Positions 55,320 through 64,000 of a DNA stretch of 64,000 nucleotides are shown here, piece after piece (position 1 is the first letter of the stretch; every line of letters starts with the position of its first letter). Source of the stretch: Legionella feeleii (GTDB taxonomy: Bacteria; Pseudomonadota; Gammaproteobacteria; Legionellales; Legionellaceae). The stretch is from NCBI RefSeq assembly GCF_001467625.1, contig NZ_LNYB01000014.1:1-64000 (forward strand), written 5' to 3'. The notes under the pieces were generated by a model. The model searched no databases, was not told the origin of the DNA, and saw only the letters and a list, made by a program, of their open reading frames with translations. The position numbers and the translations under genes were made by a program.

Positions 55320-55577
55320 AATATCCTAATTATTTTCTGTTACTGAAAATATCAATGCTGAACTGGTATAGCCAAGATGGGTGAATAATTCATTGCGAAA
55401 CATTAAAAAAATTTTTTCAATTAAATAGTTCTATCACAGCAAACTCTCCGCATCAATTAGCAGAATTCAATTATTGCCAATTCGGTTCCATAATATTCAC
55501 CTAAGAAATACGTAATATTGCGATAATAAATTAGTCATACAATTTATGTATAGCAACGCACTTTGTTGTGGTGTTCA

Positions 55578-58500
55578 ATGCATGTATTTTCAGCAATGCA
55601 AGAGCCTTATACCAAGGTTAAGGCTACAGTAGATAAGTTTAAGACTTTAGGGTTATCTAAGAAGTGCAATGAAATTCGCCATACCCTGACGATGTTGTTA
55701 ACTAATCCTGAGATTATGTCTGAGCAACTTGCTGAAAAATTATTACCTTCAGCAAAAGGGGTACCATACCACATCAATTCCTCTGATCCTGAACAAGTCG
55801 TTGTGCTCAAAAAATTAATCAATATGTTGTTCAATATTGAAAAAATGCTACAAGATCTCGAACGAATCAATCTGAGTGAAACAGCAAGCCTTACAGAGTT
55901 AATCGCACTTGCTCCAAAAATTGCAAGAAGTCTTTATTGCGTGGTTAATCAAGTGTATGAGGCTATCCAATTAATTAATCACTCAAACGCTTCTGTTCAA
56001 GCAATTTTTGGCCCTTACTTTAATCAGCTTAAACAAAAAATGGCTCCCTTATTGGAGCAGCTAAGACAATTTACACCAAGTGGCACTATCCTGGATCAAA
56101 ATTGGGGTGAGGTGTTTGGTAAAGCGGTTGAGTTTTTACCCAAAGAACACATAACACCAGACGAGGTAAGTTTCAATGCTCTGGGGCAAGCTGTTTTTAA
56201 TATTCCAGACTATTTTAAGCAATTACAAACCATGCTTGAAAGCGGCTCCTTATTCCCTGAGCCAGACTTATCTATAGATCCCTCTAATCCTGCACTTTTA
56301 AAACAAAAGGAAAAAAGAGAAAAAGAAGCGAATGCCTTTGTTGCCAATTTGGATAGTATGGCCGTTAAAACCTGGTCCCAAGGACTCGGTATTGAATATG
56401 TTGCTGCGATTGGGCGGTTGGCAGGTTTCTTAAAAGATCATACGAAGGCCTTAGTCCAGACTGCCATACCAACCTCTAAAGCAGCCTACTTAAGACTCGA
56501 AGAAGCTTTACTTGATTTTAAACGCAAAGTACTGCCAGCTATCATAGATGAGTTGGAAGTTCTTGAGATAACTTTGGGTTTAAAGCCTGGTCTTTTAGTT
56601 GAGCCAGCTTTAAATGCCGCGACTACTTATTACAATAAATTAATTGAAACACTTAATACTAAAATTGAAGAAGCGAGAGTTAAAGCGGATAACGTAGGTG
56701 TAAAGGCTTTCTTATATGTCACTGAAAAGGATGAAGATAAATTAGAGTTAGGCACTAAATTCGAAGTAGGAGAGAAAGTCGCTCACTTAATTGATGAGAC
56801 CTTCGTAGCACAAAGGATAAGTCGGCAAAATGCGAGACTCGATGCAGCAAGGGAAAAGATGTATGAGGTACAAGATATTGCCAAGGCTGCTGAATCATTT
56901 TTTGCAAAAATTAGTACGCGACCTGAAAAGTTAACTATCGAGGAGAGACAAGAATTAGCCTTCCTTTATCAGCAATTCCAACCGTATATGGTGGCTAGAG
57001 ATCCCCGATTGGATGCGGAAATTGTAGGTTATCTGAATTTAACAGAGCAAGAAAAAGAGCGCTTATCTCAGGGAGCAGCAAGCGTATCACCAATTCCTGA
57101 GGGACAATCCTTTCTCAGGAGTGTAAGTGAATATGGTTTTCGACTGGTTGGAAATACCTTATTTGACAGGATTTTAAAGCAAGACACGGGAGTTATGAGT
57201 GCGATAAATAGAGAAATAGCTACCGTAGCAACTCAAATAGATTTAATTAAATCCAGTCAGGCTCAAGTGAAAGCGTCCTCCTATGAGAGAGTGGGTAAAA
57301 AAACTGCCCTTGAAGTGATTTCTGATAGCAATTGGTTAAAACCAGACACCGCTGCCGAAAACTTATCGTCTGGACAACTCAACAAAAAAATTGCTGAGTT
57401 GGGTGATCAATTAGATGAATTGGCACAAGCAAAAAATGCATTTTCAACGTTTATTGATTCGCTCAATGAAGTTGCAAAAGGAAATAAACCACTCAGTGGG
57501 GTGGATGAAGAGACCAAAGAGCAATTGCGGAAACAATATGCTCAATTCCAAAAATACATGTTCCTTGAAGAGAACGAGTTTCTCCACCAATGGGATAAAC
57601 AAATAGTACAAGCCTTGATGCAGGATAAACCTCAAGTCGAAGACGTGCGTCCAGTGACTACTGCAGAAGTATTGGAGCTTGAAAAGGTAATCGCTGGTAA
57701 CATGGCCGCTATTCAAAAGCGTTTTGAACAAGGTAAAGAACTCTATTTACAACAGCTACAAGAAAAATTAAAGGAAAGACCAGTATCTCCCATCATTTTA
57801 AAGCCTTCACGGGACTTATCCAAAGGCACTCTCCTTGCGCAAGCTAATGCAGCAAAACTGTCAGGAGAATTTGATAAGTCCATACAAAAAGCAATCGAAT
57901 TTTTGCAAAAAAACCTGGCTGCCGAGGTGGCTTCAGGCCTCCGTCAGGTGCCAGGCCTTCCCTATCAAATAGCGGCTAATGATGCTTCTGTAACTGTTTT
58001 TTATAAAACGGTATTTAATTACTTTTATAGTTTAATTGATAACACGATACAAAAAGCAGTTGGTTTTTTGAGAGACAATCTTTCTACTGGATTAGTAGCA
58101 GAACTGGGCCTTAGCGATACTGGGGGAGTAAAACCCTATCAACTAAAGGAAACTGATTCAAGTCAAGTCTCCTTGTACAAAAATGTAATTAACTCGCTTT
58201 GCTACTTAAGAGACGCTGTCGTTGCAGTTGAGAAGCAGGCAGGGCATCAATACACCGAGAGCACCTTATCAAGAGCTCTCTTTTTAGGCCAGACAGGTTT
58301 AGGGGTTGCTTCACCAGCTAAAAATATGGCAGGGGCTCTTGCTAATGTCGCCAATAATCCGCAATTTGAAGCGCTTGTCAAAATTTTACCTAAGGAGTTA
58401 GCTGAGTTTTTTGAAAAAGCGAAGTTAACGACTACTCAACAGATGAGTGAGGCGGCCGCCAAAGCCAAGGTTGATCCACGATTTGCCGTTATGTTGCAGG

Positions 58501-61217
58501 ATATACCTAAAGAGGTCACAGAGTATTTGCAGCATACCGATGATCCATGCCTCATACCAAAAGTGATTGATTGGTTAGAGCATAGGATCCTCAATTTTTT
58601 CGAGAATACGCCTGTTGAACAACTTGAAGCCCGTTTTAACGAATTTGAACAAGAGTTCATTCGCTTTATCCAAGACCTGGAGGCCAAGGGTTTAACCAAA
58701 ACTCCCGTGACCGAGGATGGCGTTTTAGTCGATAAAATTTTAGTTGCTTTGCATAAAGTCAAAGTGCAAATAAAAGTAGAATTGGGTGAGATCGACAATC
58801 TGCTTGGTGACCAATGGAGTGCTCCTAAAGGAGAGGAAGCTGAAGAACAAGTTGCTGGTTCTTTACAAAAACTGGATGCCTGTTTCGCTAAATACGCCAA
58901 ACCAGGTATACCATTGACTCATCCAGATCAAGAAACTATCAAAGAATGCTATGAGGAATTAAAACCTTACCTGGCCCAGGTAGATAAAAATTACTATACA
59001 AAAGATTTATTAAACGATTCTCCGAATTACGAGCAAGTTTTACGGAAAATTTTAATCCAGGATAGAACAAAACTTATTGCAGCAATTAAAGAAAATAGAA
59101 TGAACAGGATTTTTCATTATGTTCTTTCCGAGGGTACACCAGCACTCAAAGAAGTAATGGGCGCACTGACTGCAAACATTATTGCCCAATCTGAGCCAGT
59201 AGAAATGACTGTGGAAAAATCAGATGCAATGAAGCGTGAGGAGGCTCTACAAGAAATCATTAAAGGTGTTAGGAGCTTCCCCACTCCTGCAAATGATAGT
59301 CCCGAGGCTCGCCAAATTGCGCAGGATAAGGAAGTATTAATCTCCGCGCTACAAGGTATGGCTCCGTTTCTAGTGAAAGTAACTCCAACACCGAAAGACG
59401 TACAAAATCTTCTAAATGCGGTAAAAGAAGTTTATGCGGCATTATTCAATGTTGGCGTTGGAAGTCACGAGTTATTTCTGGAAAAAATGCAGGACTTCCG
59501 TGTTGCTTGGGAATCCGTTGTTTTGCTCGCTGATGAGGCTGAATTTTCACTGGGCTTAAAACCAGGTGTTCTATCGTCTGCTGTTAATGACCCGGTTGAG
59601 AAATTCTATCGAGGGTTTATTACGAGCGTCAAAACAAAATATTCCGATCAGGATGTTTTAAAATTACTGGGTGATCTGAATCCTATTTCAATACGGATTG
59701 CTAATGAGGAACGGCGATTAAAACATCTCGAAGAAACTGCTGGTTCTGAAATAACTGCAACTAGAAAAATGGAAATCAGTATCTCACGAGAAAGATTAGC
59801 TTATTTAGCAGAATTAAAATTAGAAAAAGAAGCAGACAAGAGCAAACGATTCGAGCAATTTAAGGAAGTTAACTATGAAAAGATCATCAACGAAGAGATT
59901 CTCCCTTTAGTGAATCAAAAAATGGGCGTTTATGCCGATCAATTCTTTCATGATGTGCGCCTGTTGTATGATGAACGTAGAGAATCAATGTTGCAAGATA
60001 TCGATCTGGGCACATCCGTTGAAGCAGCTATTAGAGAAAAAATAAATAGTGTATTCGGAGAATTGATGACTCCCAGCCCAGAACAATCACCAGGCAATCC
60101 CCTTCAAACAATTAGAAAAACCTATGCACAACTTAATGCCGATTATCAGGCGATTCAAGAAATAAGAAAGCAATTTGCAAGCGCAAAAAATAATCCTCTG
60201 ATGAAGGAGATACTTGCCAAATTTGATGCTTTTGAAGAAGAAGTAAAAAATTTTGCCAATAAGGAATTTCCAAGGGGTAATGAATCTGAACAAGCCGTTT
60301 ATAGGGCACAGCTGCAAGAGCACGCCCTTTTCGTAAGATCATTTAGAGATAGATTGGGCAATTATCAGTTACTAGTTAATAAAGAAAACATGCACAACTA
60401 TGAGGAATTGCAAGGCGAGAAACAAAATTTACTTGATAAATCGCCAAGAGAGAGAAATGCAGGTATGCAACAAAAGCTCGACTACCTGAATACTTATGAA
60501 AAACGTCTGGTAGAAAAATGTGAGCAGGGTAGTCGGCATGAGGTTGCTGGGGACATTAACGCTTTTGTTAAAGCCCTTAATCTTTATGATGCCTTAGTTG
60601 AGGTTTCTGGAAATAACAGAAAGTTAATGGCCCAGTTACAGGAAGAGATACCTAAATTAACTAAGCCAGCTGATATAAAGAAATTGGAAATGAAAAAACA
60701 GCAATTGGCTATTGCGCAAGATATTGAAAATATTATTAGGCACCCAGAGATGCCAATAGAGCAAAAAATTAAGGTCTTAAAGCAATTCATGGTTAATGAC
60801 AGTAAGGACAATAAAGCAGTTTATACGGGAGATTTTGGTAAAATAATTGAAGAAAATTTATCTGTTGTAAATAAGTTCAGTGCCGTAGAAGAACGTAAAT
60901 TTTCTTTTTTCTCAAGTCACAGCTCAGGAAGCTATGTGAGCAATATAACTCCAGAAAGCTTGCTACCCAAAATAGAGAAAAAAATAGCCGAGTTTGAAGG
61001 TAAAAATGATAAATCGAGTATTCATAAAAGAGAGGTACTTAAAGCCGCTCAGCAAATGTTACGTGATGGAAGTGGAAGCAGGGAAGAACTGGCTCAAGTG
61101 ATACGTAGATACCCTGAATACGATTCAGGAATTGGACCAAGTGACACAAAGAAACTTGCCCAACAGGCCATGAGTTGTTTAGATACACAGGTAAAACAGG
61201 CTGGATTAGGCTCCTGA
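55578..61217 (+). CDS. Giant helical repeat protein, effector-like
   Basis: About 1879 residues, nearly all helical and charged, without signal peptide or membrane helix. Internal duplication is visible: a module with PY-hI-xxxDxxxVxxxKxxhN occurs near residues 60-95, 790-825 and 855-885 (GVPYHINSSDPEQVVVLKKL, GLPYQIAANDASVTVFYKTV, KPYQLKETDSSQVSLYKNVI), and LGLKPG occurs near 337 and 1327 in similar contexts. It resembles in style the very large Dot/Icm effectors of Legionella (SdhA/SidH size class), but I cannot assign it to one. The start is uncertain among TTG 55563, ATG 55578 and ATG 55596; none has a good ribosome site. Confidence 0.85.
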   Translation: MHVFSAMQEPYTKVKATVDKFKTLGLSKKCNEIRHTLTMLLTNPEIMSEQLAEKLLPSAKGVPYHINSSDPEQVVVLKKLINMLFNIEKMLQDLERINLSETASLTELIALAPKIARSLYCVVNQVYEAIQLINHSNASVQAIFGPYFNQLKQKMAPLLEQLRQFTPSGTILDQNWGEVFGKAVEFLPKEHITPDEVSFNALGQAVFNIPDYFKQLQTMLESGSLFPEPDLSIDPSNPALLKQKEKREKEANAFVANLDSMAVKTWSQGLGIEYVAAIGRLAGFLKDHTKALVQTAIPTSKAAYLRLEEALLDFKRKVLPAIIDELEVLEITLGLKPGLLVEPALNAATTYYNKLIETLNTKIEEARVKADNVGVKAFLYVTEKDEDKLELGTKFEVGEKVAHLIDETFVAQRISRQNARLDAAREKMYEVQDIAKAAESFFAKISTRPEKLTIEERQELAFLYQQFQPYMVARDPRLDAEIVGYLNLTEQEKERLSQGAASVSPIPEGQSFLRSVSEYGFRLVGNTLFDRILKQDTGVMSAINREIATVATQIDLIKSSQAQVKASSYERVGKKTALEVISDSNWLKPDTAAENLSSGQLNKKIAELGDQLDELAQAKNAFSTFIDSLNEVAKGNKPLSGVDEETKEQLRKQYAQFQKYMFLEENEFLHQWDKQIVQALMQDKPQVEDVRPVTTAEVLELEKVIAGNMAAIQKRFEQGKELYLQQLQEKLKERPVSPIILKPSRDLSKGTLLAQANAAKLSGEFDKSIQKAIEFLQKNLAAEVASGLRQVPGLPYQIAANDASVTVFYKTVFNYFYSLIDNTIQKAVGFLRDNLSTGLVAELGLSDTGGVKPYQLKETDSSQVSLYKNVINSLCYLRDAVVAVEKQAGHQYTESTLSRALFLGQTGLGVASPAKNMAGALANVANNPQFEALVKILPKELAEFFEKAKLTTTQQMSEAAAKAKVDPRFAVMLQDIPKEVTEYLQHTDDPCLIPKVIDWLEHRILNFFENTPVEQLEARFNEFEQEFIRFIQDLEAKGLTKTPVTEDGVLVDKILVALHKVKVQIKVELGEIDNLLGDQWSAPKGEEAEEQVAGSLQKLDACFAKYAKPGIPLTHPDQETIKECYEELKPYLAQVDKNYYTKDLLNDSPNYEQVLRKILIQDRTKLIAAIKENRMNRIFHYVLSEGTPALKEVMGALTANIIAQSEPVEMTVEKSDAMKREEALQEIIKGVRSFPTPANDSPEARQIAQDKEVLISALQGMAPFLVKVTPTPKDVQNLLNAVKEVYAALFNVGVGSHELFLEKMQDFRVAWESVVLLADEAEFSLGLKPGVLSSAVNDPVEKFYRGFITSVKTKYSDQDVLKLLGDLNPISIRIANEERRLKHLEETAGSEITATRKMEISISRERLAYLAELKLEKEADKSKRFEQFKEVNYEKIINEEILPLVNQKMGVYADQFFHDVRLLYDERRESMLQDIDLGTSVEAAIREKINSVFGELMTPSPEQSPGNPLQTIRKTYAQLNADYQAIQEIRKQFASAKNNPLMKEILAKFDAFEEEVKNFANKEFPRGNESEQAVYRAQLQEHALFVRSFRDRLGNYQLLVNKENMHNYEELQGEKQNLLDKSPRERNAGMQQKLDYLNTYEKRLVEKCEQGSRHEVAGDINAFVKALNLYDALVEVSGNNRKLMAQLQEEIPKLTKPADIKKLEMKKQQLAIAQDIENIIRHPEMPIEQKIKVLKQFMVNDSKDNKAVYTGDFGKIIEENLSVVNKFSAVEERKFSFFSSHSSGSYVSNITPESLLPKIEKKIAEFEGKNDKSSIHKREVLKAAQQMLRDGSGSREELAQVIRRYPEYDSGIGPSDTKKLAQQAMSCLDTQVKQAGLGS

Positions 61218-61294
61218 AGCAAAAATAGGTCAATATTCTTCTCTGTGCGGAAGTAGGCGTATTGTGCGCTATTTCTGTGTTCGTTACTAAGTAT

Positions 61295-62728
61295 TTAGCC
61301 AAGTATTGAAGGGCTCTTGTTTATCAGATAAATATAACCGCCAGTCCATGTGATAGGAACCCCACTGATAGTCACGACAGGTTCTACAGGAATACCAACC
61401 AAATTTAATCCTGGTGAAGAATATAGAAAAGAATCAACGTAGGTTGAGTCAGCGCATTTATTAAATAATTGCGGGAGGCCGGGGTATAGTTGTTGTAATT
61501 GGGCATAGCTGTTAGAACAGATAGACGTAATGGCATTGCGTATTGAAAGGGGGTTGAAATTATTGGAGATGCCTAGAAACGTTGCATTGAAGTAAATCGC
61601 TGCAATGCCATAATAGCTTTGGCTTGCAAAACCTGGCACGGAAGTTAACTGCGATAACATTGAAAAATTGGTAAGGACCTCGCCATAATTTGCCAAACAC
61701 CTGCTGTATAAAAAATTACCGGTAATGGGCCCTTGATTATAGCCAACGGGGTAACAATTATCAGGGTCGAGAGGTGGTTGTACTGCATCCATCGATTGCC
61801 TTGCCAGGTCTTGCCCTAACCCCAGGAAACTAATACTGAAAAGATCATACACCACACCATTGATGGTCAATTTGATGACATTAGGATTCGATGGAGTATT
61901 GGCAACAAAGGCGACTTGTGCTGAAGCGCCGCCAATTTCAATAATACCCCTGGTAAGGTAGGTACCAAGGCTGCTGTTTAAATAATTGACTTCTAGCCAT
62001 TGATATAGACCTTCTTGCTGCCCACTAATGGTTTTTGTTTCTCCCAAACCATAGTTATTGCTTACTATCGTATTGGCGACTGATTGATAAATGGCCGCTT
62101 GCTGTGCTTCTGTCAGCACTCTCATTCCCGCAGTTCCCAAAACGCTGGCAATGGCCTGAGATGGCGTGATTTGATAGGTTTGCAATACATTGGTCGCTTC
62201 TGTTAACAGAGGCTGGATGGCATTGCCTGCTGCTGCAGGGTTATTCGCAAAACTGGCTAGAGGAATATTGTTATTATCAGTGAATAAAGTAACGATGAGA
62301 GGATTAAGGGGGGCAATAGTTTGATAGATAAACATCCGTGTGCCACTGCTGCCAGCATCAAAAACAACATTGTATCGTGCATTGGCCGGGGTAATGGTGG
62401 CGGGGGATACATTATTTGCTGAAAATAAACAGTAGCCATTTGCAATGGGGGTACAACCCAATAAAGGATAATAACCTGGTCTATTAACCTTGATACCTAC
62501 GGAGGGATAGACACGATTGGGTACGGTGGTAGTGATGCTTAGATTTAATGAAGCGACATTATAGTTTTGGCAGGTAAGGGGGCCTTTTCCATTCAGGCAC
62601 AGAGTTATGCTTATTGTTTCTGAGGACAGACCTGTTGACGATACTTTGAAAAAGGCTGCCGCAAAGGCTAGTTGGCTTGTTAATAATAAACCAAACAACA
62701 CACCAAACCTGCTTAAACTCCGTTTCAT
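61295..62728 (-). CDS. Secreted ecto-NTPDase (apyrase), second copy
   Basis: A 477-residue GDA1/CD39 protein. A signal peptide (about 1-23) and a ~100-residue beta-rich N-terminal extension with cysteines precede the apyrase core: DAGSSGTRMF, LGTAGMR, SGQQEGLYQW with the catalytic glutamate, and IEIGGASAQV. It differs from the apyrase at 26840 in having the extension and in using QQEG for SEEG, so the two are distant paralogues. ATG 62728 follows AAGGATTG. It lies 15 bp downstream of the beta-barrel gene, so the two are probably cotranscribed. Confidence 0.92.
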   Translation of the reverse strand: MKRSLSRFGVLFGLLLTSQLAFAAAFFKVSSTGLSSETISITLCLNGKGPLTCQNYNVASLNLSITTTVPNRVYPSVGIKVNRPGYYPLLGCTPIANGYCLFSANNVSPATITPANARYNVVFDAGSSGTRMFIYQTIAPLNPLIVTLFTDNNNIPLASFANNPAAAGNAIQPLLTEATNVLQTYQITPSQAIASVLGTAGMRVLTEAQQAAIYQSVANTIVSNNYGLGETKTISGQQEGLYQWLEVNYLNSSLGTYLTRGIIEIGGASAQVAFVANTPSNPNVIKLTINGVVYDLFSISFLGLGQDLARQSMDAVQPPLDPDNCYPVGYNQGPITGNFLYSRCLANYGEVLTNFSMLSQLTSVPGFASQSYYGIAAIYFNATFLGISNNFNPLSIRNAITSICSNSYAQLQQLYPGLPQLFNKCADSTYVDSFLYSSPGLNLVGIPVEPVVTISGVPITWTGGYIYLINKSPSILG

Positions 62729-62743
62729 TCACAATCCTTATCG

Positions 62744-63481
62744 TTAAATCACAACTGAGCAAATCAAGGCATTAGCATAGCTCGGACCTGTGCTCAGGTT
62801 ATTAAGTAATTGATTTGTCTGCATTTTAAATTTGCCTTGTCCTAAATAAAAAAAACGATAGCCGCATTCGAGTGGTGCATGACCAAAAACGTCATTCATT
62901 TTTACTCCGAAGCCTGCCATTGCAGAAAAAGTGACTTGACTATGCCCCGAAAAAGCATGATCGGGAAGGGTCATACCGTCGAGAGACTCTTCATGAAAAC
63001 TGCTGGTTGTCAGAATATTGACTCCAATTCCGCTATCAAAAGTAATTCCATAATGATTGGCAGGATTATCGATGGATGCCTTGGCAGCAGCGTAGACAGG
63101 AACATGGCTAAGGCCATATTTGTAGCCCAGATTTTCAAATAAATCTTCCTGGATAACCTGCCCCTTGACATGCGTTTTTGTTAAATAAAAGACATTAATG
63201 CCATAGGATAACTGAATGGCTTTTTTTACGGGATGATTTAAAAGGTACCCTAATCCGACTAATAGATTTCCATCATGGTGTTTACTTACCGTGAAGCGGT
63301 CACCAATCAAGTCTTCAATTCCGATAAACTGGGTTTTACCTGAGTGATTCAGATAACCGCCTAATTGCAGGATTTTCTGTCCTTTTGTTAAATCAAGGGC
63401 AAAAGAGGGGGGAACAATGGCTAATAAGGTAGCCAAGGTTATAACTTTGGGCAGGGAGCGTTGAATGTTTAATGGCAACAT
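62744..63481 (-). CDS. Probable outer-membrane beta-barrel protein
   Basis: A 245-residue protein with a signal peptide (MLPLNIQRSLPKVITLATLL, cleavage near PSFALD). The mature part alternates polar and hydrophobic residues in strands with glycine-rich turns (LQLGGYLNHSG, GNLLVGLGYLL, FSAMAGFGVKM, ECGYRFFYLGQG), like a small porin- or OmpW-type barrel. The frame is open to 63565, but ATG 63481 starts the signal peptide. It lies directly upstream of the apyrase gene and could help its surface display; that is inference. Confidence 0.78.
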   Translation of the reverse strand: MLPLNIQRSLPKVITLATLLAIVPPSFALDLTKGQKILQLGGYLNHSGKTQFIGIEDLIGDRFTVSKHHDGNLLVGLGYLLNHPVKKAIQLSYGINVFYLTKTHVKGQVIQEDLFENLGYKYGLSHVPVYAAAKASIDNPANHYGITFDSGIGVNILTTSSFHEESLDGMTLPDHAFSGHSQVTFSAMAGFGVKMNDVFGHAPLECGYRFFYLGQGKFKMQTNQLLNNLSTGPSYANALICSVVI

Positions 63482-63651
63482 GGTTTTTTCATTGAAAAGT
63501 AAAATCTTAAACTGAATTGCTGAAAATATATATAGGTTATTGATAGTTTGAAAAAAAATCTGCACGTCTTCTGGTATAAAAAAGACCTAATTTTTCCTTA
63601 ATGTATATAGGATAAAATCTACCCATTAGTGGTAAAAAAGAAGTAATTGTC

Positions 63652-64000
63652 ATGTCTAAAACCAAACCATGTGATCAAGGTAATAATAACGTCACAAGAA
63701 TAGAAGGCGACCGTGTTTTTAAATCGACCAAAGGACTTGGCCTTGAGAGAAGTTATTCTGTGCAGGTAAAACAATGGAATGAGTTTTACAAAGATACTGA
63801 GTATGCAACTGCCTGTGTTACAGAAAAAGGAGAGCTTTCTTTACCTTATATTAGTGGGAGTTATCCAACCGATCGCCAGCGACTTGCCTGTCTTAAGGAT
63901 ATGCTTGAGCAAGGTTATGTCATGACCGATTGCCGGGATAAAAGAAATTTTATTACGCATAACGGTAAAACATATCCTGTTGATTTTGGTCAAATTTATC
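63652..64000 (+). CDS. Partial kinase-fold protein, cut by window end
   Basis: The first 116 residues of an ORF starting MSKTKPCDQGNNNVTRIEGD and still open at the window end. YVMTDCRDKRNFITHNGK followed by YPVDFGQIY looks like a degenerate kinase catalytic loop (D-x4-N) and DFG magnesium loop; the LACLKDMLEQGYV helix before it fits the fold. No signal peptide. Short kinase-like proteins are common effectors in Legionella. With the rest missing, its class (protein or small-molecule kinase) cannot be settled. Confidence 0.6.
   Translation, partial: MSKTKPCDQGNNNVTRIEGDRVFKSTKGLGLERSYSVQVKQWNEFYKDTEYATACVTEKGELSLPYISGSYPTDRQRLACLKDMLEQGYVMTDCRDKRNFITHNGKTYPVDFGQIY

Noticed and set aside
1-64000. 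CRISPR arrays, insertion sequences, rRNA genes, riboswitches
   Set aside because: No regularly spaced repeats, no transposase reading frame, no rRNA-like sequence and no riboswitch fold recognised.

Overview
This window is almost certainly a piece of a Legionella (or very close Legionellales) chromosome, and not obviously L. pneumophila itself. The DNA is AT-rich. Housekeeping genes alternate with families typical of Legionella: a ChiA-like GH18 chitinase, two secreted GDA1/CD39 apyrases, Fic proteins, several GGDEF proteins, a giant helical effector-like protein and many small palindromic repeats. No transposase, integrase, rRNA or CRISPR array was found. The species assignment is inference from gene content.

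The first 27 kb is mostly core genome. After a GC-rich 138-bp tandem repeat (1-270) comes a complete, tightly overlapping cytochrome c maturation operon, ccmA-ccmI (324-6547). It is followed by a dodecin gene and a palindromic repeat cluster, then recQ (minus strand), a three-gene valine/isobutyryl-CoA degradation operon (acyl-CoA dehydrogenase, enoyl-CoA hydratase, 3-hydroxyisobutyryl-CoA hydrolase), a CHASE3/PAS/GAF/GGDEF diguanylate cyclase, a GNAT acetyltransferase, an NDH-2 NADH dehydrogenase, prfC, an unrecognised 867-residue coiled-coil protein, a small secreted protein, the three-gene pnt transhydrogenase operon (minus strand), comEC and the first apyrase.

From the tRNA-Thr(CGT) gene at 28132 onward the content becomes accessory: an orphan membrane protein, a DUF4145 protein, a GNAT protein, a class II Fic protein with a strong palindromic operator, a cytoplasmic hybrid histidine kinase, and a single-module NRPS with an N-terminal formyltransferase domain and a predicted glutamine-type adenylation pocket.

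From 39.9 to 51.1 kb two directly repeated ~300-bp non-coding elements, each with three perfect DnaA boxes, bracket an 11-kb block. This block holds a secreted possible cysteine hydrolase, a broken Fic gene with a facing antitoxin-like ORF, chitinase, a LuxR-type regulator, the promoter and first codons of a second, deleted fic gene, two more GGDEF proteins and a GNAT protein. The block looks like a recombination-prone island.

The last 13 kb is rich in secreted or effector-like proteins: a beta-lactamase-fold serine hydrolase, a small secreted cysteine-containing protein, a protein with a membrane hairpin, an EPTP/EAR-repeat beta-propeller, an ~1880-residue helical protein with internal repeats, the second apyrase next to a beta-barrel-like protein, and the start of a kinase-fold protein cut by the window end.
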